Shown piece by piece: positions 7,910 to 15,793 of a stretch of 64,000 nucleotides of DNA. The position numbers and the translations under genes are program-made. This stretch comes from a virus: positions 62,001-126,000 of the IMG/VR virus record IMGVR_UViG_3300028840_005911; one strand, given 5' to 3'. Below the pieces are notes generated by a model. The model was given only the letters and a program-made list of their open reading frames with translations, had not been told where the DNA came from and did not search any database. Each line of letters starts with the position of its first letter. Within the stretch, counting starts at the first letter, position 1.

Positions 7910-8183
7910 TCTTGCCCTCCTTGATCTCCACTGTGCTGTCCATGATGGTCGATATCTGGTCCGACAACGGGGCGATGTGATCAGATACCACCTGGTCCCG
8001 GATGGTCACTACCGTATCTGATCCGACCTTGCCGACATTATCGGTCCAGATCTCCTTACCTTCCAGCTCGATTCCCTCATCGGGGATGAACGTATTCAGG
8101 AAGTTTACCACCTCCTGCCAGACTGCCCGCTCTTCTTGAGCGAACCTCAAATCTGTCAGGGCCTGCGAGAGTTTCTGCTTCAT
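7803..8183 (-). CDS. hypothetical protein with Lys/Ala-rich tail (126 aa)
   Basis: ATG after GGGAG. N-terminal helix (MKQKLSQALTDLRFAQEE), central alpha/beta part and a basic low-complexity C-terminus (KKESGKAAKVKTNGKAS) that lies over the next gene. The 143-base gap upstream (8184-8326) shows no gene. Confidence 0.6.
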   Translation of the reverse strand: MKQKLSQALTDLRFAQEERAVWQEVVNFLNTFIPDEGIELEGKEIWTDNVGKVGSDTVVTIRDQVVSDHIAPLSDQISTIMDSTVEIKEGKNGAAKKESGKAAKVKTNGKASRQIRRGARSKGSAA

Positions 8184-8326
8184 GGTAAAATTTCTCCCGT
8201 CTTTCGGTACAAGGACTTTGTCGGACCTTCGATGGTGAGTGACGGCCAGCTCACCAGGGATGTCCTGGAGACAACCCGGCCAGGGTCAGTAGCCGAATCC
8301 TCATCTTGGTCGAGGCGACCATCCTG

Positions 8327-9067
8327 TTACGCCGTCACCAGGGCAAAGAACCTCTTGTTCAGAGAGGCACCCGCTGAGGTGTCCTTGATGATATTTTTTA
8401 GCGGGTAGATGGTCGGAGTCCTCCGCTCCTCCCGCGCCTTGTTCAAGAGGTCGATGGTCTTCGTCGACTCGTGCTTCATGTCGTACCGGATGTCAGTGGG
8501 ATGGTACTTCAAGTAGATGTCAGCCGATCCGCCGAGCTCCCACCAGAGCTTCTCCAGGAGGTCCGCGATCTTCTGCGGAGGGAGCTTGAACAGCCTCTCC
8601 CCAACGATGCACGGCATCATGGACATTTCCTTGGTCGGCCTGTTCTCCTTCTGGAGGTAGTCGATGTGCTTCTTCTTGGACCCTGGGTCCAGGAACTGTT
8701 CTCTCGAGCATGACGGGCAGACCGTGTGGAAGTGGGCGAAGTTGCTCTCCATGATCGGCTTCTTGCAGTCATCGTACCCACACCAGTACATCTTCTGGTC
8801 CCCACCGCCATGAAACCGCCTGCCGGACTCCCAGATGGTGATGATCCCTGTCGAGGGCTTCAGTGCCGATATGGATCTATCCTTGCCGAACATGATCTCG
8901 ATCTTGTACTTTGCCCGGATCTCTTGTGACTGGATGATGTCGAGCTGGCGCTTCTTGTCCTCCTCGGCCATCTTGTTGACCTGGTCCAGGAGAACCCTGC
9001 GCTTCTGGGGGGAATCCCCATACCTCTCCAGGATGTCCTCTTCTACATTTACCGGGTTGACTGGCAT
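8327..9067 (-). CDS. zinc-finger-containing hypothetical protein (246 aa)
   Basis: Helical N-terminus (VEEDILERYGDSPQKRRVLL), then a Cys/His cluster about residues 94-120 (WCGYDDCKKP, HFHTVCPSCSRE) that should bind zinc. C-terminal half is helical and basic. It abuts the 9069 gene. No family recognised. Confidence 0.65.
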   Translation of the reverse strand: MPVNPVNVEEDILERYGDSPQKRRVLLDQVNKMAEEDKKRQLDIIQSQEIRAKYKIEIMFGKDRSISALKPSTGIITIWESGRRFHGGGDQKMYWCGYDDCKKPIMESNFAHFHTVCPSCSREQFLDPGSKKKHIDYLQKENRPTKEMSMMPCIVGERLFKLPPQKIADLLEKLWWELGGSADIYLKYHPTDIRYDMKHESTKTIDLLNKAREERRTPTIYPLKNIIKDTSAGASLNKRFFALVTA

Positions 9068-9068
9068 A

Positions 9069-9557
9069 TCAACCCCTCACCAGGGAGGCGCCCTTGCCAA
9101 CGTTCACACCGCCCGAGGGAGTCCCAGGACCGAGCAGGGGAGCCTCCAAGACCTCCATCCGGGGTGATACCTCATCTATGGCTCCGCAAATGGCGTGAGC
9201 GGCATTCTTGAGGTCATTGGACCCGAAGCTGAAGGCCCACCCGTAGACCATCTTGTTGCCCTTGAGGAAATAGTTCTTCCCGATATGGCTATCACAGATG
9301 TCTCGGGTCCGGACGAGGATGGTCTTGGCCAGTTGGTGAACCACGGCCCGCTCGTTCTCCTTCTTCACCCTGGCGAGGATGTGTACCTGCCCGGCCACAG
9401 CCCTGACCTCGGCCACCTCTACGAGGCTCGTCTTCTCCAAGGCCCCGGCGATGAGCTGCGCTATGTGCTCGGCTTCGCCCTGGGGGGAGATATCCGGGGC
9501 ATCGAAGTCGCTGATGTCCTGGCCTACTTCGTTCTTCCCGGTCGATGTGAAATCCAT
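9069..9557 (-). CDS. hypothetical protein (162 aa)
   Basis: Central segment alternates helix and strand (VAEVRAVAGQVHILARVKKENE) and ends in a Gly/Pro-rich tail. Stop lies one base from the 9067 start. No domain recognised. Confidence 0.6.
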   Translation of the reverse strand: MDFTSTGKNEVGQDISDFDAPDISPQGEAEHIAQLIAGALEKTSLVEVAEVRAVAGQVHILARVKKENERAVVHQLAKTILVRTRDICDSHIGKNYFLKGNKMVYGWAFSFGSNDLKNAAHAICGAIDEVSPRMEVLEAPLLGPGTPSGGVNVGKGASLVRG

Positions 9558-9567
9558 TCCTTAGCTC

Positions 9568-9891
9568 CTAGTTCATGTTGAGTTTCTCGAGCTCCGCCTC
9601 GTAGTCCTCGATGAGGCCTTCACACCTTACCCGGCACAGAACGAGAATGTTCATCAGAGCCTGAGTCGCGGCCCAGTACAGGAACTTGTCCCGCCGGGTG
9701 GGATTGTTATCCAGCTCCTGGAGACGTTCCTGTATGGCATCCTGGGCCTTGTTGAAGGTCCTGAGGTCTCTCCGCACATGCCAGAGTTCCTCGGTGATCT
9801 CTTTCCTACTGGCCAATGACTTCCTCGAGAGCTTTGGCTCCTCTATCGGTGTCCATAGAGGGCCTTGATTCCGCCGTCTTCTCTTGTTCAT
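9568..9891 (-). CDS. basic helical protein (about 107 aa)
   Basis: The first ATG in frame is at 9891 (MNKRRRRNQGPLW); GGAGG touches it directly, so the true start may be a nearby alternative codon; the frame extends to a TTG at 9933. Long helix (ELWHVRRDLRTFNKAQDAIQ). Overlaps the 9806 gene by 86 bases in another frame. Confidence 0.5.
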   Translation of the reverse strand: MNKRRRRNQGPLWTPIEEPKLSRKSLASRKEITEELWHVRRDLRTFNKAQDAIQERLQELDNNPTRRDKFLYWAATQALMNILVLCRVRCEGLIEDYEAELEKLNMN

Positions 9892-10135
9892 CCTCCACCC
9901 AAGTGAGGTATTTGCACGGCTCTCCGCCGCCAACGTGTGGCATTGGCGCCCCTCCGGGCTCTCCCCCTACCCGAGGGATGGCACAGCACGCTCCTACTCC
10001 ACAGTTGCATTCACCTTTGCGCTCTCCGCCGGCGAAGTAGTAGGTACACTCGTCGGGGAGGTAGTGCCCAATTGTAGGGTAGTCCCGACACACCTTCGGC
10101 CGGGTCTCGTAGATACTGCACCTGGCGATGAGCAT
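9806..10135 (-). CDS. YkgJ-like Cys-cluster protein with reordered motifs (109 aa)
   Basis: Opens MLIARCSIYETRPKVCRDYP, the signature that normally ends the CxxCxxCC (YkgJ) Zn/Fe-chelating family. The CC part (CNCGVGACCAIP, then PCKYLTW) follows instead of preceding it, so motif order is reversed relative to what I know. SD GAGGGA is good. Role: metal binding, otherwise unknown. Confidence 0.6.
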   Translation of the reverse strand: MLIARCSIYETRPKVCRDYPTIGHYLPDECTYYFAGGERKGECNCGVGACCAIPRVGGEPGGAPMPHVGGGEPCKYLTWVEDEQEKTAESRPSMDTDRGAKALEEVIGQ

Positions 10136-10143
10136 GACTTCCC

Positions 10144-10329
10144 TCAGATGACCCTATCCAGCTCGGCGTAGGCCTTTTTGACGTCTCCCCACGAGACGTC
10201 GATGTTGAGGACGATGTCCTCGTTCTTGAGCTCCCCCTTCACGCCCTCCTTGTCCACTGAGACGAAGGACCTGTCATTTCCCAGTTTGGCGTGAGGGTTC
10301 TTCGTGTCCAGATTGACGTCGATCTTCAT
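10144..10329 (-). CDS. hypothetical protein (61 aa)
   Basis: Start MKIDVNLDTKN at 10329 follows GGAGGAAAGCT; the longer frame to 10365 lacks an SD. Overlaps the 10326 gene by 4 bases. Beta-rich, C-terminal helix. No family recognised. Confidence 0.65.
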   Translation of the reverse strand: MKIDVNLDTKNPHAKLGNDRSFVSVDKEGVKGELKNEDIVLNIDVSWGDVKKAYAELDRVI

Positions 10330-10814
10330 AGCTTTCCTCCTTCTTTTTCCATGTAGCAGACCCAAGCAGATACTTCTTGTCCCGTGTACCTGGGTTCTAC
10401 CCTGTGAACTTTCGTGATTGCCTTGACTCCCAGTTTGCCGGCAAGTATCACGTGTGTAGCCTTCGAGAATTTGTCGTCGGGCGGAAGGATGACCCTACCC
10501 ATGACATCGATGCTCGCCTCGACCGGAAACTCGGTGTCCATTCCCTTTACTTTGACCCACATCTCGATGGGGGCGCTGGGGCGGTTGAGGTCTGTCTCCT
10601 TCACAGATCCCATCTCATCGGCGATGGCCAGGCCGAGGTCCTTGATGAACTTGTTGATCTCGTCAAGGCCGCTGTCCAACGAGACCTTGCGGGACCCAAC
10701 CAGATCCGACGCCTCCTCCGGGAGCTGCTTCCACCCGATCATCTGGTTGACTGCGTCCTTCGGGATCAGACCCGATTCCAGCATCAGCTTCACTGTCGGC
10801 TTGATTTCTTCCAT
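10326..10814 (-). CDS. hypothetical protein (162 aa)
   Basis: Begins MEEIKPTVKLMLESGLIPKD; SD GGAGATAGGCG. Two parts: helical first 90 residues and a beta-rich C-terminus with VEASIDVMGRVILPPDD. Its first 152 bases are shared with the upstream open frame. Confidence 0.65.
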   Translation of the reverse strand: MEEIKPTVKLMLESGLIPKDAVNQMIGWKQLPEEASDLVGSRKVSLDSGLDEINKFIKDLGLAIADEMGSVKETDLNRPSAPIEMWVKVKGMDTEFPVEASIDVMGRVILPPDDKFSKATHVILAGKLGVKAITKVHRVEPRYTGQEVSAWVCYMEKEGGKL

Positions 10815-11358
10815 CGCCTATCTCCATTGTGGCCTTTACCACGTAACTGATATCCCTGTATTCTGCCTCGACGTAGGGAGCCCCACACAGAAGAAGTGTC
10901 TCTGGGGGAAGGAACCCCACGATCTCGACCGGTACCCCGAAGATGGTCTCAACCCCTTCAGATGCCGGTAGCCCTTTACCCTCTAGATCCAGCCACATGT
11001 CCAATACGGGGGTCGAGGTCGTATAACCGGTGACAAAGCATAGAGGTAGTAGCTTCTTCGCGTGGACGAGCTGCATCATGTCGAACAGAACCTCCGGCGG
11101 GCTCGGCTCGCTGTTCAGGTACTCATCCACGTAGGCATTGTTCATGGCCGCTTCGAGGTCCAGATCGCCTTCCTCGCAGTACGTCAGAGGGGCCATCCGG
11201 TACGCAAAGACCGGCTTCCCGAGCTCGATGACGATCTTGTGGATAGCTCCGCCGTCGATGATGTTCCTGACGAGCTCGACTATCCCGTCCTTCGTGGAAG
11301 GAAGATTGTAGTCCTCCCTGACCAGCTTGACCCGGTCCTCATCAAATCTGTTCGACAT
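10663..11358 (-). CDS. hypothetical protein (231 aa) with long 3' overlap
   Basis: Residues 1-180 look like an ordinary alpha/beta protein (FGVPVEIVGFLPPETLLLCG). The last 50 residues (Gly/Ala/Pro-rich) are coded inside the next gene in another frame and may be a fortuitous extension or a real tail. ATG overlaps the ribbon-helix-helix gene end. Function unknown. Confidence 0.6.
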   Translation of the reverse strand: MSNRFDEDRVKLVREDYNLPSTKDGIVELVRNIIDGGAIHKIVIELGKPVFAYRMAPLTYCEEGDLDLEAAMNNAYVDEYLNSEPSPPEVLFDMMQLVHAKKLLPLCFVTGYTTSTPVLDMWLDLEGKGLPASEGVETIFGVPVEIVGFLPPETLLLCGAPYVEAEYRDISYVVKATMEIGDGRNQADSEADAGIGSDPEGRSQPDDRVEAAPGGGVGSGWVPQGLVGQRP

Positions 11359-11536
11359 CGACTCCCTTTTCCCTTTCTCTCAAGTCAACGAAGTGACTCA
11401 CGATGATGTTCGTGATGGTAGTGCAGTGCCGGTCCGCATAGTCACGCGCCCACACCTTGAGATCCCCGGGGATCAGGAGATTGAGCCTGGCCTTGCCTTC
11501 GGGCTCAGGAGCCTCTTTTGTCTTTCCCTTCTTCAT
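11342..11536 (-). CDS. ribbon-helix-helix DNA-binding protein (64 aa)
   Basis: After a Lys-rich start, ARLNLLIPGDLKVWARDYA followed by TTITNIIVSHFVDLRERE has the strand-helix-helix pattern of Arc/CopG-type repressors, which bind palindromic operators as dimers. The ATG at 11536 overlaps the amidase stop (ATGA). Candidate binder of the palindromes at 623 and 16537; that link is inference only. Confidence 0.65.
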   Translation of the reverse strand: MKKGKTKEAPEPEGKARLNLLIPGDLKVWARDYADRHCTTITNIIVSHFVDLREREKGVDVEQI

Positions 11537-12231
11537 GCCGGGTGAGTCCGCCTGTTTTTGTCCGCACCGTCTTGTGCTCCCATCTTGGCGTGGAACTCGT
11601 TCCAGTCCCACAGAGGTCCTGGGTCGGACTTCCTACCCTGAGGGATAGCGATGTCCTCGTGCCCAACGATCCTATCGATGGGAATCTTGAGAAGATCGGA
11701 TAGGTACGCGCACAGGGTTACGCATGCCCCCATCTGCCTCTCGGAGTACGGCTCCCAGTAACCTTCGATGGCATACCCGGAGTCATATACCAAGGTAGCC
11801 GGGACAGGTTCCCCGTATTGCTCTCTTTTGTACCGCTTGACGTATCTTCCTCGACCAAGATAGTACTCATCCCCGGACTTGTGTAAGAGTCCGAAGTTGG
11901 CCATCTCGATTCCGATTGAGAATTCTCCGACATCTGATGTCATCTCCCCTTTATGCATCATCTCGGAGATCCCGGCGTGCCACGCCTTATGCTCGAGATC
12001 GACACATTGAACTATCTCCCCACCCCTGCCGATGATGAAATGCGCAGAGGCCCTGGACTCTTCCATGTTGAACCAGGTCCAGGTGCTTCTCAGGAAATGC
12101 CCTCCGGCGGTGTAGTGCAGGACGATAGCATCCGCGTGTGGGAATGCTTCCAGCTCACTTCCCCGCCGGAGACTGTAGTTGAACTCGACAGGCCTGTGGC
12201 TAAGCCAGTACTGTTCTATCCAGCAGCTCAT
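11533..12231 (-). CDS. N-acetylmuramoyl-L-alanine amidase (endolysin)
   Basis: 232 aa. Amidase_2/T7-lysozyme-type fold: VLHYTAG with the first zinc His near residue 39, HFIIGRGGEIVQCVDL and KAWHAG substrate-groove segments, FSIGIEMANFG, then VGHEDIAIPQGRKSDPGPLW with the last zinc ligands. It should cleave the lactyl-amide bond of peptidoglycan at lysis. No signal peptide, so it would need a holin, not found next to it. No separate wall-binding domain. Lies between GroES-side genes and the ribbon-helix-helix gene. Confidence 0.9.
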   Translation of the reverse strand: MSCWIEQYWLSHRPVEFNYSLRRGSELEAFPHADAIVLHYTAGGHFLRSTWTWFNMEESRASAHFIIGRGGEIVQCVDLEHKAWHAGISEMMHKGEMTSDVGEFSIGIEMANFGLLHKSGDEYYLGRGRYVKRYKREQYGEPVPATLVYDSGYAIEGYWEPYSERQMGACVTLCAYLSDLLKIPIDRIVGHEDIAIPQGRKSDPGPLWDWNEFHAKMGAQDGADKNRRTHPA

Positions 12232-12485
12232 AGCTTCACCTTCGTCACCCCTGCGAGGTAGTCCCTGAGTCCTTCGAACTTGTACTTCTCGCAGATGAGG
12301 TCGAGGACCATCTCGTGCATCTTGTCCTCAATGTCCGGGGTAGGATTCTTCCCGCTGAACTCCTCAGCGAGCTTCTTGTCCACCTCGGCGATGAGGTCCG
12401 CGTTGGCCGCAATGATGAACGGCATCCAAGCCCAGTCCACTTCGTAGGCCCCTGGCTTGTCCTTTATCGGCATTACGAGCTTCAT
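12228..12485 (-). CDS. hypothetical protein (85 aa)
   Basis: Four-base overlaps with both neighbours (amidase and GroES) show tight coupling. Helical, acidic middle, C-terminal FEGLRDYLAGVTKVKL. Nothing recognised. Confidence 0.65.
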   Translation of the reverse strand: MKLVMPIKDKPGAYEVDWAWMPFIIAANADLIAEVDKKLAEEFSGKNPTPDIEDKMHEMVLDLICEKYKFEGLRDYLAGVTKVKL

Positions 12486-12811
12486 TCCTGGACCCCTATG
12501 ATGTCGTCCATGTGGATGAGGGCATGGTCCTTGTCCATCGGGCCCGGGCGGTTGGCCTCCTGCAGGAAGCCTCGGAAGACGACCCGGTCACCCTCTTTGA
12601 TCCCGGAGTGGGTGTACTTGGCCCTGATGGCTTTCTTGCCCTCGTTGAGCTTCCCTTCTCCCACCGAGAGGGCAATGCCCGTGGCATTACCGAACCGCTC
12701 CTCAGCGTTCCCGGCGGGCATGTAGATCCCGCCTTCCGTCTTCTCCGGTGGCTTGTCCACCTTGATCAAAATCCATGGGCCCTTGGCCTTGATCTTCGAG
12801 ATGTCGGTCAT
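12482..12811 (-). CDS. groES: GroES-like co-chaperonin
   Basis: 109 aa against about 97 for bacterial GroES. The Cpn10 pattern is clear: PWILIKVDKPPEKTEGGIYMP at the N-terminus, then ATGIALSVGEGK and IKEGDRVVFRGF, ending HALIHMDDIIGV. It caps the host GroEL chamber; phages (T4 gp31) encode one so that GroEL can fold their capsid protein. No GroEL gene is present. A 20-residue region around NAEERFGN corresponds to the mobile loop side and differs from the host type. Confidence 0.88.
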   Translation of the reverse strand: MTDISKIKAKGPWILIKVDKPPEKTEGGIYMPAGNAEERFGNATGIALSVGEGKLNEGKKAIRAKYTHSGIKEGDRVVFRGFLQEANRPGPMDKDHALIHMDDIIGVQE

Positions 12812-13143
12812 ACCTGCGCCACTCCCTCTTCGTCGATCTCGACACCCTCTTCGAACTGGACGATGCCGACATTCTCCAGGTGATCGCCCAGGGACTTGGT
12901 GAACCAGTCGCTGGGGTTCGAGCAGACGTTCAGTCCGGTGATCTTCTCCCGGAGGATGAAGAACTGCGAGAGACCCGGGATACGGAACACGACCTGGACC
13001 TTGGTCTTGCCCTCATGGTCGATGTATTCCACCAGAAGGGGTTCGAGACCTGCCACCCTCTTCACTTCTCGGACTCGGCCGGCATCCTTGTCGGCGGTCG
13101 CCATGACGAACTGAGGGGACACTGTCTGTGCTGATTCTGCCAT
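12808..13143 (-). CDS. hypothetical protein (111 aa)
   Basis: Overlaps the GroES start by 4 bases. Beta-rich centre (KTKVQVVFRIPGLSQFFILRE), acidic C-terminus. No recognised family; context suggests co-expression with GroES. Confidence 0.65.
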   Translation of the reverse strand: MAESAQTVSPQFVMATADKDAGRVREVKRVAGLEPLLVEYIDHEGKTKVQVVFRIPGLSQFFILREKITGLNVCSNPSDWFTKSLGDHLENVGIVQFEEGVEIDEEGVAQV

Positions 13144-13153
13144 CTTGTACTCC

Positions 13154-13402
13154 TTACGTTGGCGGTCTTTGTGTGAGCTCTTGCGTCACTGGGACGCACC
13201 CGCATGTCCGAACGATGGTGCTTACGGCACCGTCAGACACCGGGGTGTACTTGACTGGTTGGTTACACAGTGGGCAAATCTGCCCGCTATAGTTCAGAGG
13301 CTGCATAGGGGGGTCGGTATCCGACCGTCTCTTCAGCAGCTCGTCGAGCTTCTTCTCAATCCTGAGCGCGGACTTCAGGATTTCCATCAGGATCCAGTGC
13401 AT
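13154..13402 (-). CDS. zinc-ribbon-like protein (82 aa)
   Basis: N-terminal helix (MEILKSALRIEKKLDELLKR), then CPLC and CGC forming a probable four-Cys site. Overlaps the 13356 gene end by 47 bases. Unknown role. Confidence 0.6.
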   Translation of the reverse strand: MHWILMEILKSALRIEKKLDELLKRRSDTDPPMQPLNYSGQICPLCNQPVKYTPVSDGAVSTIVRTCGCVPVTQELTQRPPT

Positions 13403-13817
13403 CTGGTCCCTCCACGTAGTACAGGCACGCTCCCTTACTCGAGGCGGCGAAGTGCATCTTCGTCCCGTCCTCGAGGGTCAGATTCTCCAGGATCACCCTC
13501 TTCGGGTCACCTGTCTCCTCCGCCTTCACCTCGACGACGTTCTTCGTCAGGAAGTTCCTCATGACGTTCTCGAGAGTTGCCGTGTCTTTGTCTGACGGGT
13601 GCCCGAAGCCCATCAATGAGCGGTAAAAAACAGAAAGGGGGATGTCTTCTGCCCCGGATTCCGGGGGTTTTCTATGTCTAACCATCCTGCCATTACACAG
13701 AGGAGTTATACATGGGAAGTTGATCCTCCACTCGTCCCTGTCCAGGATCTGGAACTCCTCCTTCTTCAAAGAGGTCATCCTGTAGGCTTTCCCACATGTC
13801 TGGCAGGACACGATCAT
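13356..13817 (-). CDS. zinc-finger protein (153 aa)
   Basis: N-terminal CQTC (residues 5-8) and CITPLC near 36-41 make a zinc site; the remainder is alpha/beta with a Pro/Asp-rich end. ATGA-type overlap with the 13814 gene. Not recognised. Confidence 0.65.
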   Translation of the reverse strand: MIVSCQTCGKAYRMTSLKKEEFQILDRDEWRINFPCITPLCNGRMVRHRKPPESGAEDIPLSVFYRSLMGFGHPSDKDTATLENVMRNFLTKNVVEVKAEETGDPKRVILENLTLEDGTKMHFAASSKGACLYYVEGPDALDPDGNPEVRAQD

Positions 13818-14110
13818 ATCGAGTCCACCTCGAGCTCGTCCGTGTACTCATCGTTGATCGGCAGGGAGCTGTAGTCGTCTATGTCGTCATCCTCCCCATT
13901 CTGCTCGGGCTCTTCGTAGGTCGGTTCTTGGGTATCCGCCTTGGCAGGGAGGGACTCCGACCACAGATAGATGGCCGCCTGGGTGAAATCCTCAGAGACC
14001 TCCACCATGAGCTCTTCCTTGCCGTTGGTGAGGATCACAGCCCTGGGGATCTCCGCCCCGGAATCCAGATCGAAGGTGTCTCCGATGATTCTTGATACGA
14101 TGACGCTCAT
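13814..14110 (-). CDS. hypothetical protein with acidic tail (98 aa)
   Basis: Begins MSVIVSRIIGDTFDLDSG; beta-rich first 50 residues then an Asp/Glu-rich low-complexity tail. Coupled on both sides by 4-base overlaps. Confidence 0.65.
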   Translation of the reverse strand: MSVIVSRIIGDTFDLDSGAEIPRAVILTNGKEELMVEVSEDFTQAAIYLWSESLPAKADTQEPTYEEPEQNGEDDDIDDYSSLPINDEYTDELEVDSI

Positions 14111-14298
14111 TGTCTGATCTCCGGCGGCTCTGCGCTCTCAGGGAACAGGATCGTGGAGCGCTTCGAGCAGATGTCGTCGCGGATGTCCTTTATGGACTCG
14201 ATTCCTTCCACGATCTTGCATCCGTTGGTCTTGTTGTTGAAGGCCTGGCAGGTCTCTACACATCGAGCCCCTACCAGTATGCACGTCTTGTCTGTCAC
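14107..14298 (-). CDS. hypothetical Cys-containing protein (63 aa)
   Basis: Four Cys (CILVGARCVETC ... GCKIV) at the N-terminus could bind metal. Four-base overlap with the frameshift extension end at 14295. Unknown. Confidence 0.6.
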   Translation of the reverse strand: MTDKTCILVGARCVETCQAFNNKTNGCKIVEGIESIKDIRDDICSKRSTILFPESAEPPEIRQ

Positions 14299-14729
14299 CC
14301 GATTCTCCTATGCTTGTGGATTCTCCTGGACATCTCGGCTTCCTTGATCTTCTGAGCACCCTTTTTGAGCCTCGAATAGATGCTCTTGTGCTCGTTTGCC
14401 CTCCACAACGGCTTCACGTTAAATGCAACCTGGGAAGTCCACCGTTCCAGAGCCTGTTTGACGTCCTGCTCCTCTCTCGTCGTCATCTTCTGCATGTAGG
14501 GGAAGACCGAATCCGAATAGTCTTGGAATGCCTCTTGGAGGTTGCTCTTCTCCACATGCGGGGCTTGTATGGCCTCTATCAAGGCCCTGGTTTTCAGAAA
14601 TTCCGCTTCTTGCCTCCGCTTCGTGATGACCATGAAGACGGACTCCAGCAGGCTTCCGGGCGGTGGAGGGCCGTCCGATAAGTCGTATAAGGTGTTGGCG
14701 CGCAGCCATCCTACTGGAGTCTCTAGCCA
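14295..14729 (-). CDS. -1 frame extension of the 15793 gene
   Basis: From the slippery site the -1 frame stays open for 144 codons (KKWLETPVGWLRANTLYD ... RIHKHRRIG). Independent initiation is poor: no ATG and no SD, only a GTG at 14786. A fusion of about 499 aa is therefore likely. Helical, basic C-terminus. The two-product, frameshifted pair recalls tail-assembly chaperones, but no tape-measure gene follows, so the role is open. Confidence 0.6.
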   Translation of the reverse strand, partial: WLETPVGWLRANTLYDLSDGPPPPGSLLESVFMVITKRRQEAEFLKTRALIEAIQAPHVEKSNLQEAFQDYSDSVFPYMQKMTTREEQDVKQALERWTSQVAFNVKPLWRANEHKSIYSRLKKGAQKIKEAEMSRRIHKHRRIG

Positions 14730-15793
14730 TTTTTTACGTTCTCGAAGGTCAGGAGTTTGTTGACACGCTCGTTGAACCAGTTGCACTGGATTCCGAGATC
14801 GGCAACGATCTGGACCGGCAGGCTGGTCAGTACCCGCATCTTGTTCTCGAAGCTGTCCCTGGTGATACTCTCGTCCTTCTGCCCGACCTTCTCCCTGTGC
14901 TCGGGCAGAGGGGCGCCGTTGATGGCCACCGTCGAGCAGACCAACTTGCAGGTGTTGAGGAGCTCTTCCACATACGCCTGGGAGCCCTGCTCCTCAAAGA
15001 CGTACTGCAGACAGAACAGATGCTCTCTCTGTCCGAAGGTCCGGAAGGTGGCTGTGAACTTTCCGGGGATGATCTCCACCATCTGCTGGATCTCCCGGCT
15101 AACGATGAGATCGGCAAGGTCCAGCTCCTCGAGGTTGTCCTCGATCTTCTTTCGGCGCTCGGGGCTGTAGAGCTGCTGCTGGACCCTTGACATGGTCCCG
15201 AAGTTGATGGGCAGATCGGATTCCGGCTCCATCACCGCACGCTCTACCTCCTCGAGGTCGTGCTTCTGGAACTCTGTCTCCTCGGAGACCTCTACCTTCT
15301 CCATGAGCTCGAGCGTCTCTTTGGAAAGTCCCTTCTCTTTCTCGCCCTGCTCAGCGCCCAGCTTCTTGGCCTGTGCCATGGTGATGGGCTTCTCGAGCTC
15401 TCCCCGGGCCATGGCCTGGTTCACTTCGTAGGCCGAGCCGATGCCCGGGATATTGGGCTGTTCGACCATGTCAGGGTGATTCGGAGGGGAAACCATCGGG
15501 AGCTCACTCGGAGGGAGCTCTTCGGGGGGACTGTCATCGAACTGCGGTCTGGGGACGAGCTTGTCCATCTTACCCGGCTCGATTGGATCGGCACCGCCCA
15601 AGGGGCCCTCCTTGCCCTTGATCTTGGATGCTTGCCTCTTCTTCTCCTTCACACGCTCCGCGTAGGACTCTGCCGTCTTCATCGGCCTGTCGGCCGGCTT
15701 CTCATTGGTCTCCATGATACCCAAGTTCTCCTTGATCTCCTCGGTGGTAGGACCAAACATGGTCGCACCCTGTTTACTGTCCTCCATATCCAT
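14723..15793 (-). CDS. zero-frame product of a probable frameshift gene (356 aa)
   Basis: N-terminal 200 residues are charged, Pro-rich and likely disordered; residues about 215-356 are compact (EIIPGKFTATFRTFGQREHL, CLQYVFEEQGSQAYVEELLN) and resemble my memory of tail-assembly-chaperone-like domains. It ends ...ENVKNG-stop, and the heptamer A AAA AAT lies two codons before the stop. Short overlap with the 15774 gene. Function inferred only. Confidence 0.7.
   Translation of the reverse strand: MDMEDSKQGATMFGPTTEEIKENLGIMETNEKPADRPMKTAESYAERVKEKKRQASKIKGKEGPLGGADPIEPGKMDKLVPRPQFDDSPPEELPPSELPMVSPPNHPDMVEQPNIPGIGSAYEVNQAMARGELEKPITMAQAKKLGAEQGEKEKGLSKETLELMEKVEVSEETEFQKHDLEEVERAVMEPESDLPINFGTMSRVQQQLYSPERRKKIEDNLEELDLADLIVSREIQQMVEIIPGKFTATFRTFGQREHLFCLQYVFEEQGSQAYVEELLNTCKLVCSTVAINGAPLPEHREKVGQKDESITRDSFENKMRVLTSLPVQIVADLGIQCNWFNERVNKLLTFENVKNG
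14729..14735 (-). other. -1 ribosomal frameshift heptamer A AAA AAT
   Basis: In the zero frame GTA AAA AAT GGC TAG, the last A of GTA plus AAA AAT is a perfect X XXY YYZ slippery site, two codons before the stop. After a -1 slip, reading continues AAA AAA TGG CTA and joins the long -1 frame. No clear downstream pseudoknot was found by eye. Confidence 0.65.

Noticed and set aside
8203-8225. Promoter-like TTTCGGTACAAGGACTTTGTCGG on the plus strand
   Set aside because: It lies antisense inside the minus operon, its TTTGT replaces the conserved TG spacing, and no leader, SD or terminator follows.
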